25,520 bases of DNA from an uncultured Pseudomonadota bacterium (GTDB lineage: Bacteria; Pseudomonadota; Alphaproteobacteria; Rs-D84): assembly GCA_902776515.1 (NCBI GenBank), contig CACYQE010000019.1:1-25520 (forward strand). The letters run 5' to 3'. Within the stretch, counting starts at the first letter, position 1; each line of letters opens with the position of its first letter. A model generated the notes under the pieces. That model saw nothing but the letters and a program-made list of their open reading frames with translations. It ran no database searches and had not been told where the DNA came from. Shown here one piece after another: positions 1-7,489 of the stretch. The position numbers were made by a program, and so were the translations under genes.

Positions 1-8
1 AAAAGCAC

Positions 9-14
9 TATAAT
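9..14 (+). promoter_or_regulatory. Possible -10 box just upstream of recN
   Basis: A perfect TATAAT lies 6 nt before the recN ATG, and there is no Shine-Dalgarno sequence between them. If it is used, transcription would begin at or near the start codon and give a leaderless mRNA. The -35 region falls outside the window. The hexamer could equally be chance inside an upstream gene. Confidence 0.25.
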
Positions 15-20
15 ACCACC

Positions 21-1673
21 ATGTTAACAAGTTTAAGAATTTCTAATATTGTTTTGATTGATAAACTGAATCTTGAATTCGGTAAGGGTTTGAATATATT
101 AACCGGTGAAACGGGTGCAGGTAAAAGTATTTTAATGGATGCTTTATCTTTGGCACTTGGCGAACGTTCCGATGTTGGCTTAATTCGTAATGGTTGCGAA
201 AACGCATCTGTTATCGCGGAATTTGACGCAGCAGATTCCGGTGTTTTACAAATTTTACAAGATTCTGGTATTGATTACGATGGTTCGGTTATTTTACGCA
301 GAACACTTGGTAATGATGGCAAAAGCCGTGCATGGATTAACGATGTTCCGGTATCCGTTAAAACATTAAAAGCGGTTGGCGATGGTTTGGTCGAAATTCA
401 TGGTCAATTTGCAAATCACGCTTTATTAAATCCATCTTTGCATCGTGTTTCTTTGGATAATTTTGCAACAAAAAACATTCCTGGGTTTGTTGAATTGTTG
501 GACACTGTTCACAAAAAATATCGCGAATACAATTCTGCAAACACACAACTGGCCCAGATTCGTGATTTAATGGCACGCAGCGAGGCCGAACGTGAATATT
601 TAGAGCATAATGTTGCAGAATTAAAATCTTTAAACGTTCAGTTGGGCGAAGAAGATGATTTAGCATCCAAACGTGCTGATATGATGAATGCGGAAAAAAA
701 TGCCGCGGTTATAAAAGAAGCAAATGATGTTTTGGGACATGGTGGAAATTCATTGGAATCACAAATTTATTCTGTGGCACATATACTTGAACGTATAAAA
801 ACAACACCTAACCCTTATGCTGAACAGATAGATAAATTATACTCTGCCGCCGAAACAGTTGCAGAAGTAACAGAACGTTTAACTGTTGATGATATTGACA
901 CAGATACATTGGAATCCATAGAAGAACGATTGTTTGCTATTCGTGCGGCGGCACGCAAACATCACGTTCAACCGGATGAATTGCACGCTAAATTATCCGA
1001 AATGGAACAGCAATTAAACACTATAAATAATTCAGATGCGGAACTGCATAAATTGCAAACTGTTGTTTCAAATGCAAAAAAAGAATATGATGCCGTTGCA
1101 ATGAAACTGTCTGAATATCGCCATGCGGCGGCGGATGAGTTACGTAACCGTATTTTACGTGAACTGCCTGATTTAAAATTAGGTAATGCAGATTTTATGG
1201 TTAACATCACCAACGTTCCTGAAACGGCTGCCGGGATAGATGATATAATGTATATGATTAAGACAAATCCCGGTATGCCATTTGCTCCGTTGCATAAATC
1301 AGCATCAGGCGGCGAATTAGCACGATTAATGTTGGCAATGCGTGTCGTGTTGGCTGACGATGTGCATACACACACATTTGTCTTTGATGAAATAGATACA
1401 GGAATAAGCGGTGCCACCGCCAGTGCGGTTGGCGACAGGTTAAATCGTCTTGCCACCGAATCTCAGGCAATAGTTATTACTCATTCGGCCCAGGTTGCAG
1501 GCTATGCCGACAAACACTTCAAAATTGAAAAAACATCTGCAAACAATATAACCACAACACACGTTTTTGAAATCAGTGGGGATGAACGCTTGAATGAAAT
1601 TGCACGTATAATCAGCGGTGCCGCCATCACCCCAGAGGCCTTGGCAACCGCAAACACACTGGTTAAACATTAA
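21..1673 (+). CDS. recN: DNA repair protein RecN
   Basis: RecN is an SMC-like ATPase that acts in recombinational repair of double-strand breaks together with RecA. The 550-aa product has the full family layout. The N-terminal ATPase half carries Walker A GETGAGKS at residues 29-36. A long helical coiled-coil middle (about 160-380) follows. The C-terminal half has the ABC signature SGGELAR around 429-435 and Walker B ending in D456-E457 (FDEIDTGISG). Length matches the usual 550-560 aa, so the gene looks intact. There is no clear ribosome binding site before the ATG. The gene converges on xseA with only 14 nt between the stop codons. Confidence 0.96.
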   Translation: MLTSLRISNIVLIDKLNLEFGKGLNILTGETGAGKSILMDALSLALGERSDVGLIRNGCENASVIAEFDAADSGVLQILQDSGIDYDGSVILRRTLGNDGKSRAWINDVPVSVKTLKAVGDGLVEIHGQFANHALLNPSLHRVSLDNFATKNIPGFVELLDTVHKKYREYNSANTQLAQIRDLMARSEAEREYLEHNVAELKSLNVQLGEEDDLASKRADMMNAEKNAAVIKEANDVLGHGGNSLESQIYSVAHILERIKTTPNPYAEQIDKLYSAAETVAEVTERLTVDDIDTDTLESIEERLFAIRAAARKHHVQPDELHAKLSEMEQQLNTINNSDAELHKLQTVVSNAKKEYDAVAMKLSEYRHAAADELRNRILRELPDLKLGNADFMVNITNVPETAAGIDDIMYMIKTNPGMPFAPLHKSASGGELARLMLAMRVVLADDVHTHTFVFDEIDTGISGATASAVGDRLNRLATESQAIVITHSAQVAGYADKHFKIEKTSANNITTTHVFEISGDERLNEIARIISGAAITPEALATANTLVKH

Positions 1674-1686
1674 AGCCGGGCTTTTC
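1671..1686. terminator. Weak hairpin between convergent recN and xseA
   Basis: AAAGC-CGG-GCTTT followed by TTCT lies right at the recN stop and could act as a short terminator. The stem is only 5 bp, so this is tentative. Confidence 0.25.
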
Positions 1687-1687
1687 T

Positions 1688-2341
1688 CTATTTAATGGTT
1701 GCAACACCATCAGCAAATTCAATTGACACAATGTGTTTAGCTTCTGATGTACTGGATATAATTACGTTGTTTGCATCACGTGCAATTGCGTAACCGCGTG
1801 CCAAAACGTTTTTATACCCCAAAGAGTTTAACATTTGTCCGGCATGTTCCACACCCTTAACCAAGTTGGCGATTTTATCAGCAAATATGTTTGGTAAATT
1901 GTTTACAAATTCCATTTTATGCCGGGTATCAGACATTTTTGCGTTTATAATGAATCCCAATGTTCGTGCAACATCATCCAGCCTTTGATAACGTTCCATA
2001 ACCATTTGCTTTGGGCTTTTAATAGTTATTGTTTCAATATGCTGTTTTGCATTTGTAATTTTAGAAACAAGATTCGTGCTGATACGGTGTCCAATATTAT
2101 CCAATTCTTGAATCAACGATAGTTTAGTTGGAACAACCGCTTCGGCCGCACCAGTCGGAGTAGGTGCCCGGAAATCAGCAGCAAAATCAACCAACATCCA
2201 ATCAGGTTCATGTCCAACGCCTGTTATAACAGGGATTTCGCTGTTTGCAACCGCCCGAACAACAATCTCTTCAGAAAAAGGCAACAAATCTTCCAGTGAA
2301 CCACCGCCACGAGCAACAATTATCACGTCAACATTTTTCAT
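1688..2341 (-). pseudogene. xseA: Exonuclease VII large subunit XseA, C-terminal fragment
   Basis: This 217-aa piece is the catalytic and C-terminal part of XseA, the large subunit that degrades single-stranded DNA with XseB. It carries the hallmark ARGGGSLEDLLPFSEE near its start, then VGHEPD and DFRAPTPTGAAE, then a helical region, and ends with the conserved VLARGYAIARD. The reading frame is open further upstream than the ATG, to about 2413, and encodes LYPATVQGQTAAAEVAAG, which is also conserved XseA sequence. The ATG is therefore internal to an older gene and not a natural start. It lies one frame away from the N-terminal fragment upstream. Expression as a separate protein would depend on reinitiation. 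Confidence 0.85.
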
Positions 2342-2355
2342 ACGATTGAAATATT

Positions 2356-2784
2356 CTACACCCGCGGCAACTTCGGCGGCCGCTGTTTGGCCCTGGACAG
2401 TCGCAGGGTATAAAGTTTTTGTTTACGTTCTTCAAGCATTTTTAAAATAGCACCAACACCGGCCATTTCTATACTGTTTGCGATTAATTGATAATTGCTG
2501 CGTGCGGGGTATGTTGTTAATCGTCCGGTGATAACAACCTCTAACCCATCGGTCAGATTAAAATTTACCGGTGTGCCACGCCAAATAATTACAGACATTG
2601 CGGCATTTGAATCCTTTATCGTCATATATATGTGCCCAGATGAAGCACGTGTAATTTGCGATAATTCACCGCGAATTTTAATCGAAGGAAAGGCCGTTTC
2701 AACCACACCTTTGAGTAATGCGGATGCATCTGAAACCGAAAAAATCATATCAGGTTTAACAAAAGGTTCTGGTTGTGGTAACAT
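2356..2784 (-). pseudogene. xseA: Exonuclease VII large subunit XseA, N-terminal fragment
   Basis: This fragment encodes the OB-fold DNA-binding domain of XseA: FSVSDASALLKGVVE, IRGELSQITRASSGHIYMTIKD and GLEVVITGRLTTYPARSNYQL, ending in the conserved EERKQKL. Directly after EERKQKL the DNA jumps to the codons for LYPATVQG in another frame. About 49 residues normally found between these points (the LPxxxxxIGVITSxTGAAxxDI block) are missing. The fragment runs about 19 out-of-frame residues to a TAG at 2356-2358. The preferred start is the ATG at 2784, which lies 1 nt after the stop of the upstream gene and has AGGA about 12 nt upstream. A longer frame starting at 2823 would overlap that gene. 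Confidence 0.85.
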
Positions 2785-2785
2785 A

Positions 2786-3307
2786 TTATTTAAGTCCTGC
2801 ACGTTGTTCCAATATAAGTGCACGTTTCACCAGATCGTCTAAAAACACTTCATCTTTTTCAATTCTAGATTCTGTTCGACCATCTTCATATGGAAAAACG
2901 TTTTGTATAAAATAATCGTATGTCATACTTGCACGTTGGTGTGGAGAAACAAATTGCGTAAATGTAATATCAAAAGGTTCTGAATTATTTTTTGCTTGTA
3001 ACCAGGTATGTATCCCTGCTGTTTTTATGTCCCATACCTTATCGCCACCTGTGCGCATATATAATAAATAACTGCTGATCAAGCAAAAATCTTGTGCAGG
3101 GTCAGATTTAGATGGATAATATTTGCGAAACATATCTTTGCCAAACACCTTTTGATATGTTAATTTTTGTTTAAAAGCCTCACGCAGTGCCGCCACCGCA
3201 TAAGGTAAAGAATATTCAGCAAACATGACATCAGAATAACCAGCAGCGCGTTTCATCAATTCACGCGTGGCTTTATCATAGTAAGATAGTTTATTTCTTG
3301 TATCCAT
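2786..3307 (-). CDS. Conserved hypothetical protein, 173 aa
   Basis: I do not recognise this protein. It is soluble, with no signal peptide or membrane segment, and rich in aromatic and charged residues. Notable stretches are LMKRAAGYSDVMFAEYSLPYAV near the N-terminus, DFCLISSYLLYMRTGGDKVWDI in the middle, and HTWLQ followed by an acidic C-terminal helix. The CLISSYLLY-x5-GD pattern loosely recalls small YunG-like proteins, but this is not secure. The start is the ATG at 3307, with AGGA 6 nt upstream. The gene stops 1 nt before the preferred xseA start, so the two are probably cotranscribed. It has its own apparent promoter just upstream, overlapping the end of tsaD. Confidence 0.75.
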   Translation of the reverse strand: MDTRNKLSYYDKATRELMKRAAGYSDVMFAEYSLPYAVAALREAFKQKLTYQKVFGKDMFRKYYPSKSDPAQDFCLISSYLLYMRTGGDKVWDIKTAGIHTWLQAKNNSEPFDITFTQFVSPHQRASMTYDYFIQNVFPYEDGRTESRIEKDEVFLDDLVKRALILEQRAGLK

Positions 3308-3322
3308 CCAGATTCCTGCGAC

Positions 3323-3351
3323 ATTGTACCATATGACATAATTAATTTCAA
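3323..3351 (-). promoter_or_regulatory. Promoter for the 173-aa gene and xseA
   Basis: On the minus strand TTGAAA-N17-TACAAT is preceded by TGG at the -10, giving an extended -10 element. The -35 sits at 3346-3351 and the -10 at 3323-3328. Predicted transcription starts only about 10 nt before the ATG, close to the AGGA. Spacing and match are good, but this is not proof of use. Confidence 0.55.
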
Positions 3352-3352
3352 T

Positions 3353-4480
3353 TTATAATTCTGTCAATGGCCAGCGTGGGCGGGGGGCTATGGGTTCCTT
3401 TACAATGTTACCAATCTTGAAATTTTCTAACCCGGCCCATGCAATCATTGCACCGTTATCGGTACATAAATTCATTGGTGGTGCTGCAAAAATCATATTG
3501 TGTGCACGTGCCATTCTTTCCATAGCAGAACGAATAGCACTGTTTTTTGCAACCCCGCCAGCCACAACCAGTGTTTTTGGCGATGCGTTGCGAACAGATT
3601 CTGCTTTAATGGCGTTTTCCAACCGATTGATTATACAGTCAACAACTGATGCCTGAAACGATGCACAGAAATCATTTATAAATTCATCCGAATGTGGTTC
3701 AGGGTTTTTATCAAGTAACGAACGTGCGGCTGTTTTTATGCCACTAAATGAAAAGTCACACCCGGGTTTATCAGTCAAAGGTCGTGGGAAATGAAATGCA
3801 CGTGGATTACCAAGTGCCGCACGTTTGTCGACAATTGGCCCACCGGGATACCCCAGCCCCAACATTTTTGAAACCTTGTCAAACGCTTCGCCCGCACTGT
3901 CATCCAACGTTTGCCCCAACAGTTCATATTTACCGACCCCAGAAACCAACAAAATCTGACAATGTCCACCCGAAGCCAACATTAACAGATATGGAAATTC
4001 CACAGATATTTTAATACTGGAATTATCCGCCGCCGCGGCACTAAGACGGGGAACCAATGCATGACCTTCCAAATGATTAACTGCAACCAATGGTTTACCG
4101 GTTGATTGGGCAATACCTGTTGCCGCCATCCAACCAATTAAAACACCACCAATCAAACCAGGACCAGCAGTGGCCGCAATAACATCCACATCATCAATGG
4201 TCTTGTTTGCACGAATCAACGTTTGACGTATAACCTCGTCAATAGCCAAAATATGTGCACGTGCAGCCAATTCCGGTACAACACCACCATACTTTTGATG
4301 TTCTGGAATTTGAGAATATATAATATGCGATAAAATGTTTTTGTTTGAATCAACAATTGCCGCACTGGTTTCATCACACGAAGATTCTATTCCAAGACAA
4401 ACAACAGGACGTTCAGATGCGTTGGAAATGTTTCCAACGACTTTGCCCATATCCATGCGAATCAATTTATCTTCTGGCAT
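3353..4480 (-). CDS. tsaD: tRNA N6-adenosine threonylcarbamoyltransferase TsaD
   Basis: TsaD transfers the threonylcarbamoyl group to A37 of ANN-decoding tRNAs, together with TsaB and TsaE. Family marks are all present: GIESSCDETSAAI at the N-terminus, the metal ligands in NHLEGH, the ASGGHCQILLV block, DDSAGEAFDKVSKMLGLGYPGGP, FSFSGIKTA, and CTDNGAMIAWAG with its metal-binding Asp near the C-terminus. An in-frame GTG lies 9 nt further upstream, but the ATG at 4480 is preferred because AGGTGG sits 5 nt before it. This gives 375 aa, with about 20 residues ahead of the usual family start. The gap to the upstream 102-aa gene is 9 nt, so the two are cotranscribed. Confidence 0.95.
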   Translation of the reverse strand: MPEDKLIRMDMGKVVGNISNASERPVVCLGIESSCDETSAAIVDSNKNILSHIIYSQIPEHQKYGGVVPELAARAHILAIDEVIRQTLIRANKTIDDVDVIAATAGPGLIGGVLIGWMAATGIAQSTGKPLVAVNHLEGHALVPRLSAAAADNSSIKISVEFPYLLMLASGGHCQILLVSGVGKYELLGQTLDDSAGEAFDKVSKMLGLGYPGGPIVDKRAALGNPRAFHFPRPLTDKPGCDFSFSGIKTAARSLLDKNPEPHSDEFINDFCASFQASVVDCIINRLENAIKAESVRNASPKTLVVAGGVAKNSAIRSAMERMARAHNMIFAAPPMNLCTDNGAMIAWAGLENFKIGNIVKEPIAPRPRWPLTEL

Positions 4481-4489
4481 AAAAACCAC

Positions 4490-4798
4490 CTAGATATTAT
4501 TTTTTAATTGCAAACCAACAAAACAAAATTCGGTTGCATCGCGAACAGACATATCCGAAGAATCTGGTAACCCGGCCATTTTATCAACGCAAGCAACCAA
4601 TAAATTTAAATTATCATCCGTAGCAGTTAATATTTTAACCGCATTTTCACGTCTGGCTATTGATGCAGAACGCCAATCTTTTAATGTTCCCGTTTCTAAT
4701 GATGTCGTCTTTTGTGTTTGAATAAATACGAACAAAACAAGTAATAAAACCATAATACCAATAATAATTTTTAAGTATTTTTTAATAAATTGTTTCAT
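4490..4798 (-). CDS. Small membrane-anchored hypothetical protein, 102 aa
   Basis: This is a single-pass protein. A basic N-terminus (MKQFIKKYLK) precedes a strongly hydrophobic segment at residues 11-26 (IIIGIMVLLLVLFVFI), with no evident cleavage site, so it is probably an inner-membrane anchor. The remaining 70 or so residues are likely periplasmic, with two cysteines (VACVD and EFCFV). I recognise no family. AAAGGA lies 6 nt before the ATG. It sits between the DUF2155 protein gene (17-nt gap) and tsaD (9-nt gap), inside the same operon. An envelope role alongside the DUF2155 protein is possible but is only inferred from position. Confidence 0.75.
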   Translation of the reverse strand: MKQFIKKYLKIIIGIMVLLLVLFVFIQTQKTTSLETGTLKDWRSASIARRENAVKILTATDDNLNLLVACVDKMAGLPDSSDMSVRDATEFCFVGLQLKNNI

Positions 4799-4815
4799 TT
4801 TTTGTCCTTTTTGTT

Positions 4816-5178
4816 TTATTCACACCGTAACAACCAAACGTCATAATCTGGATTTTGCACGGGGTTTTCCCCGGGTGCGTTTCGATTCATCCAGTTGCTA
4901 AAAATTTTAGCAGAATCAGATTTTGTAATTTCAACAAACGCATAGAAATTTTCCGCCATAAACGGATCTGTTTGTAAACACTTTTGTGTTAAAAGGTACA
5001 ATTTTTCAAATTCAACCTTTTGACCAACAGGCAAAGTAACCGTTCGGGCCTTGCCGGCGGCTTTATCTAAAATTTGGACAACAGCGAAATTTTTTTCAAC
5101 AAACGCATTTGCATTATTCGCCAAAGACACAAAAAAACAAAGGGCAAAAAACACACAACTAATAAAACGTTTTGTCAT
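4816..5178 (-). CDS. Secreted DUF2155 family protein
   Basis: A clear signal peptide (MTKRFISCVFFALCFFVSLANNANA, predicted cleavage after ANA) is followed by a DUF2155 domain: VVQILDKAAGKARTVTLPVGQKVEF, then YLLTQKC, FVEITKS, IFSNWMNRNAPG, and the terminal NPDYDVWLLRCE. These match the family pattern LDK...vG..v.F..L......C...P.....AF.eI......FsGWM...P....HP.YDvW...C. The family occurs mostly in Alphaproteobacteria, is periplasmic, and its function is not established. The two mature-domain cysteines could pair. The ATG at 5178 is chosen because it starts the signal peptide and follows a G-rich SD (GGGGGG). A longer frame to 5340 would overlap rplS and is rejected. It sits 25 nt downstream of rplS. 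Confidence 0.85.
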   Translation of the reverse strand: MTKRFISCVFFALCFFVSLANNANAFVEKNFAVVQILDKAAGKARTVTLPVGQKVEFEKLYLLTQKCLQTDPFMAENFYAFVEITKSDSAKIFSNWMNRNAPGENPVQNPDYDVWLLRCE

Positions 5179-5203
5179 TTTTTGCCCCCCGTAAATCATC
5201 AGA

Positions 5204-5596
5204 TTATTTATTCGCAGTCTTTTCAGCAGATGCCGCAGACAAATCTTCAACGATACGTGCCTTTTTACCAGACAGTTTACGCAAGAAGAACAGTTTTGCA
5301 CGGCGAACACGACCAATGCGAACCTTTTCAATTTTTTCAATTGCCGGGCTGTAAAGAGGGAATTTGCGTTCTACACCAACGCCATAAGATTCACGACGAA
5401 CAGTGAAAGATGCAGTGTTGCCTTCGCCACCATCACGAGCGATAACGACACCTTCAAACAATTGAATACGGAATTTATCGCCATCTTTGATTTTTACGTG
5501 AACGCGAACTGTATCACCAGATTTAAAAGAAGGGATAACTTTATCACCTTTCATCTTTGCAACTTGTTTTTCTTCAATTTTTTTAATGATATTCAT
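5204..5596 (-). CDS. rplS: 50S ribosomal protein L19
   Basis: Ribosomal protein bL19, 130 aa, contacts the 30S subunit at the intersubunit bridge region. Recognisable blocks are PSFKSGDTVRVHVKI, RIQLFEGVVIAR, ASFTVRRESYGVGVERKFPLYSP, IEKIEKVRIGRVRRAKLFFLRKLSGKKARI. The C-terminus carries a short Ala/Glu/Lys extension. The ATG overlaps the trmD stop by 4 nt (ATGA), and AAGGA lies 9 nt upstream inside the trmD end. That points to translational coupling in the rpsP-rimM-trmD-rplS operon. Confidence 0.97.
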   Translation of the reverse strand: MNIIKKIEEKQVAKMKGDKVIPSFKSGDTVRVHVKIKDGDKFRIQLFEGVVIARDGGEGNTASFTVRRESYGVGVERKFPLYSPAIEKIEKVRIGRVRRAKLFFLRKLSGKKARIVEDLSAASAEKTANK

Positions 5597-6282
5597 TTTT
5601 CATTTTCCTTTATTAAATCCGGACGTCTTTGTTTAGTTATTTCGTCCGATTGTTGTTTCCGCCATCTTTCTATATTGCCGTGATGACCGGACAGCAGGAC
5701 TTCTGGGACACTTTGTCCACGCCATACCGACGGGCGGGTGTATAACGGCCATTCCAGCCCCCCGATTTCGAAACTCTCATTGGCGGTTGCCTCGGCCCCG
5801 CCACCAAGCACATTATCCATCAGACGAACGGCACTGTCAACAAAAACTTGTGCGGCAATTTCGCCACCGGACAGTATATAGTCGCCAACAGATATTTCTT
5901 GGATATTATATTCATCTATGACCCGTTGGTCAATACCTTCATAACGACCACAGAGCAGGGTGTATACTTTGTTTTGCGGTTCGGTAACAAATTCGCGAAC
6001 CATTTTTTGATTCAACCTGGGGCCACGTGGTGAAAAATATATAATCCGGCCTAAATTCTTTACAGAATCCAAGGCGTTTCCCAAAACATCGGGACGCATA
6101 ACCATACCAACACCACCGCCAAACTGAGCATCATCTACACTGCCATACTCGTTTATAGCAAAATCACGAATATTTATAACATCATACGACCAAACACCAT
6201 CAACCAATGCACGCCCAACAACACCACCACCAAGTGTGCCGGGAAACATTTCTGGGAAAATGGTCAATATGTTAAAGTGCAC
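5593..6282 (-). CDS. trmD: tRNA (guanine-37-N1)-methyltransferase TrmD
   Basis: TrmD methylates G37 of tRNAs from S-adenosylmethionine and prevents +1 frameshifting. It is a knotted (SPOUT) dimer. The 229-aa product shows the family signature: FNILTIFPEMFP at the N-terminus, DDAQFGGGVGMVM at 50-62, the SAM-binding knot with CGRYEGIDQRVID (111-123) and ISVGDYILSGGEIAA (130-144), and LYTRPSVWRG with VPEVLLSGHHGNIERWR in the C-terminal domain. Translation starts at a GTG. GGGA 8 nt upstream lies inside the end of the lipoprotein gene, which stops 3 nt before this start. Downstream it overlaps rplS by 4 nt. Confidence 0.96.
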   Translation of the reverse strand: MHFNILTIFPEMFPGTLGGGVVGRALVDGVWSYDVINIRDFAINEYGSVDDAQFGGGVGMVMRPDVLGNALDSVKNLGRIIYFSPRGPRLNQKMVREFVTEPQNKVYTLLCGRYEGIDQRVIDEYNIQEISVGDYILSGGEIAAQVFVDSAVRLMDNVLGGGAEATANESFEIGGLEWPLYTRPSVWRGQSVPEVLLSGHHGNIERWRKQQSDEITKQRRPDLIKENEK

Positions 6283-6285
6283 GAT

Positions 6286-6627
6286 TTAGTTCCCTTTGAA
6301 TTTAAATTTTGCCTTTAACGAAGAGGCACAACCACCACTGCAAAGATAGTGTATAATTTTTTCCCATTCTTTTTGATTTTTGACATTACAAAAATCCACA
6401 ATGTCTTCATTAATTTTTGTCTGAATACCTTTGCTTAGTGCATATTTTACAACCTGGCAACATTGCACAGAAAAAGGACATTGAACAGCGGGTTCATGAA
6501 ATGCTGGAGCTTCTGAAGATGTACCTGGATCTTGAGAAGATTTGCTTGGATTATTTGCTGGTGAGCAAGCAGGAGCAACTAAGGCAAGGCCTAACAATAA
6601 AGCAACAAGTTTTGTTCCTTTTTTCAT
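6286..6627 (-). CDS. Small Cys-rich putative lipoprotein
   Basis: The product is 113 aa. Residues 1-21 form a lipoprotein-type signal (MKKGTKLVALLLGLALVAPAC) with C21 as candidate lipidation site; the lipobox APAC is imperfect. A Ser/Pro-rich linker follows, then a compact domain with six cysteines (QCPFSVQCC, DFC, YLCSGGC). Six cysteines outside the cytoplasm suggest disulfides or metal binding. I recognise no family. The start is set by AGGAG 8 nt before the ATG at 6627; the in-frame ATG at 6645 precedes that SD. It lies inside the ribosomal operon, between a 42-aa ORF and trmD, and its last codons contain the trmD ribosome binding site. Confidence 0.8.
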   Translation of the reverse strand: MKKGTKLVALLLGLALVAPACSPANNPSKSSQDPGTSSEAPAFHEPAVQCPFSVQCCQVVKYALSKGIQTKINEDIVDFCNVKNQKEWEKIIHYLCSGGCASSLKAKFKFKGN

Positions 6628-6662
6628 GTTAATTTCTCCTTTCATAAAAAATGGAAACTGTG

Positions 6663-6791
6663 CTATCTTTTGTAATGGTATTTCAAGTCATCTTCAAGAC
6701 TTGTTAAAACAACACTGCACGTTGGTAACGGTTCTACGCAATTTTCGCAACTGTATACAAATTTTTTGCGGAAATAAAAGCATCGTTTCAT
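6663..6791 (-). CDS. Possible 42-aa Cys-rich small protein
   Basis: A short ORF starts 6 nt after the rimM stop and ends 35 nt before the lipoprotein gene, filling an otherwise empty gap. AGGA lies about 10 nt before its ATG. The product is basic at the N-terminus (MKRCFYFRKKF) and has four cysteines at residues 4, 15, 18 and 25, two of them in CENC (CxxC). It ends DDLKYHYKR. No family is recognised. A metal-binding or redox role is conceivable but rests only on the cysteines. Position and spacing suggest a real gene; a non-coding spacer remains possible. Confidence 0.45.
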   Translation of the reverse strand: MKRCFYFRKKFVYSCENCVEPLPTCSVVLTSLEDDLKYHYKR

Positions 6792-6797
6792 TTTTTG

Positions 6798-7265
6798 TTA
6801 ATCCTTGATAATCTTGCCTGATTCAAAATCAACCTTGACACCTTGGAAAGCAATCATATTGCCGTTATCCAATTCCATAATATCGCCGGCACCAAAGTTA
6901 TGAAAGCACTCAACTCTCCCCAATAAACTTCCGCCTTGCACAACCTCCATTCCAATTAAATCAGTTTGATAAAATTCATCTTTCGATGTTTTTGGCAATT
7001 CTTCACGTAATGCAAATATTTCAGTACCACGTAAAACCTCGGCTGCTGTTCTGTCATCGTAACCATTGATATGTGCGATTATAATGTCAGAATGCGGATT
7101 CAATCGCCGAACAAATTTAAAATTCCTTGATTCAAACGCATCACTGTGAATCGTTAATTTACGAAAATCTTCGGGGTGTTCGGTATATGTTTGAATACGC
7201 ACATCACCACGAACACCCTGGAAAGCAACTATTTTTCCGATTAAGATTTTCTTTTGACCACTCAT
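6798..7265 (-). CDS. rimM: Ribosome maturation factor RimM
   Basis: RimM assists 30S assembly around the 16S rRNA 3' domain and binds S19. The 155-aa protein has the N-terminal RimM barrel (LIGKIVAFQGVRGDVRIQTYTE, then DRTAAEVLRGTEIFALREELP) and a PRC-like C-terminal barrel (EFYQTDLIGMEVV, LGRVECFHNFGAGDIMEL). It is slightly shorter than the usual 165-180 aa. Its ATG overlaps the stop of the 75-aa Cys-rich gene by ATGA and has no good SD of its own, so translation is probably coupled to that gene. Confidence 0.93.
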   Translation of the reverse strand: MSGQKKILIGKIVAFQGVRGDVRIQTYTEHPEDFRKLTIHSDAFESRNFKFVRRLNPHSDIIIAHINGYDDRTAAEVLRGTEIFALREELPKTSKDEFYQTDLIGMEVVQGGSLLGRVECFHNFGAGDIMELDNGNMIAFQGVKVDFESGKIIKD

Positions 7266-7489
7266 TTTATAAACAGTCCATGTTTTTGAACGATATATTC
7301 ATATCGGCGAAAACGTGCACAATCAAAACGCCTGGATTTATCATCTGCGATTGGGCAAACGCTGAAATTTTCGGGACATTTTGCAAACCCGGGACATATC
7401 GAACTGATGGTGTAATTTGCACACTTGTCAAGGATATCCTGCTTTTTGCGGCAAAAATCACCATCATAAGGACATTTTATGTCAGACAT
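7262..7489 (-). CDS. Cys-rich 75-aa protein between rpsP and rimM
   Basis: The product has seven cysteines in 75 residues (6, 13, 23, 32, 38, 45, 57), several followed by Pro (CPYDGDFC, CPGFAKCPENFSVCP). It has no signal peptide, so it is presumably cytoplasmic, where such a pattern fits zinc or iron-sulfur binding better than disulfides. I do not recognise a named family. Evidence for a real gene is the tight context: the ATG follows the rpsP stop immediately, GAGG lies 8 nt upstream, and its stop overlaps the rimM start. A ribosome-linked role is inferred from position only. Confidence 0.8.
   Translation of the reverse strand: MSDIKCPYDGDFCRKKQDILDKCANYTISSICPGFAKCPENFSVCPIADDKSRRFDCARFRRYEYIVQKHGLFIK

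Noticed and set aside
968..1456. Long antisense ORF within recN
   Set aside because: A shadow of recN with low-complexity Ser/Ala/Asn composition and no SD or family features.
2356..2425. Programmed frameshift or intein/intron in xseA
   Set aside because: Conserved sequence is missing rather than interrupted, and nothing is inserted, so a recoding or splicing event cannot restore it.
5178..5340. Upstream extension of the DUF2155 ORF
   Set aside because: The extra 54 residues are translated from the rplS gene in another frame and would bury the clear signal peptide.
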